The notes beneath the pieces are model-generated. The model saw only the letters and a list, made by a program, of their open reading frames with translations, was not told where the DNA came from and searched no databases. Both the position numbers and the translations under genes were made by a program. From positions 1 to 41,249 of the forward strand of contig JAJZZC010000019.1 in assembly GCA_021797775.1 (NCBI GenBank): a stretch of 41,249 nt of DNA. The letters are read 5' to 3'. Numbering within the stretch: position 1 is the first letter of the stretch; every line of letters starts with the position of its first letter. The DNA comes from Bacillota bacterium (GTDB lineage Bacteria > Bacillota > Sulfobacillia > RBS10-35 > JAJYVN01). Positions 41,197 through 41,249 of the stretch are shown here, one piece after another.

Positions 41197-41249
41197 TCAG
41201 GCCGGCGCCCGGGCCAGCTCGGCCAGGGCGCGGCGGGCGGCCGCCAGCA
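41197..41249 (-). CDS. C-terminus of an unidentified gene (window edge)
   Basis: Reading inward from the right edge on the minus strand gives [16 protein letters not shown] followed by TGA at 41199-41197. The helix-like ending and the TGA suggest the 3' end of a gene outside the window, but 16 residues cannot identify it. Confidence 0.3.
   Translation of the reverse strand, partial: LAAARRALAELARAPA

Noticed and set aside
1-41249. tRNA, rRNA, CRISPR array, complete insertion sequence
   Set aside because: I looked for T-loop signatures, regularly spaced repeats and transposase motifs on both strands and saw none.

Overview
The window is a chromosomal stretch of a very GC-rich bacterium, judged by eye at well above 70% G+C. 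The gene content points to the Bacillota (Firmicutes) and to a lineage with sporulation ancestry: a SigI/RsgI sigma and anti-sigma pair, a BofC-like C-terminal domain protein beside ruvCAB, DUF2905 beside ruvB, a split glycine decarboxylase (gcvPA/gcvPB), an SdpR/SdpI-like pair and a class 2 TyrRS. Deep, high-GC groups such as Thermaerobacter, Sulfobacillus or Limnochorda relatives would fit, but the sequence alone does not settle this. GTG and TTG starts are common, usually behind strong purine-rich Shine-Dalgarno sequences. Three conserved genes (ruvA, gcvPA, aroC) appear to start at CTG or ACG.

Layout. 1-2.8 kb (minus): rsgI, cut by the window edge, and sigI, with a SigI-type promoter motif in front. 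2.8-6.8 kb (minus): bofC-like, ruvC, ruvA, ruvB and a frameshifted DUF2905 gene; these act in Holliday-junction processing apart from the BofC-like exported protein and DUF2905. 7.4-9.6 kb (plus): a class B penicillin-binding protein with PASTA domains. 10.1-15.6 kb (minus): tyrS, nadE, a DUF929 thioredoxin-like protein overlapping a VKOR protein (probably an extracytoplasmic disulfide-forming pair), and yebC. 16.4-17.5 kb (plus): a Gfo/Idh/MocA oxidoreductase with a clear terminator. 17.8-21.0 kb: a DUF421 membrane protein, a MazG-like pyrophosphohydrolase and a secreted Asp-box beta-propeller. 21.4-27.3 kb (minus): the glycine cleavage cluster gcvT-[Uma2]-gcvH-gcvPA-gcvPB, interrupted by an Uma2 endonuclease-like gene. 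27.6-28.2 kb: a VapBC toxin-antitoxin. 29.1-34.7 kb (minus): pilT-like, aroC, aroK, aroB. 34.9-36.2 kb: an EVE-domain protein and a conserved hypothetical. 36.4-37.9 kb (plus): a truncated methyltransferase whose 3' end carries a consensus promoter for an arsR/sdpI operon. 38.4 kb to the end: small ORFs, a decayed secreted protein, an APH(6)-like kinase, and a TIM-barrel gene fragment apparently cut at both ends.

Coding density is low for a bacterium (roughly 73% by my calls), with many GC-rich spacers of 300-800 bp. Three of these spacers hold near-identical 132-133 bp elements with terminal inverted repeats (10003-10135, 28357-28488 and, inverted, 38172-38304). This looks like a MITE-like family and is the most likely novel item here. 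I saw no tRNA, rRNA, CRISPR array or complete transposase gene.
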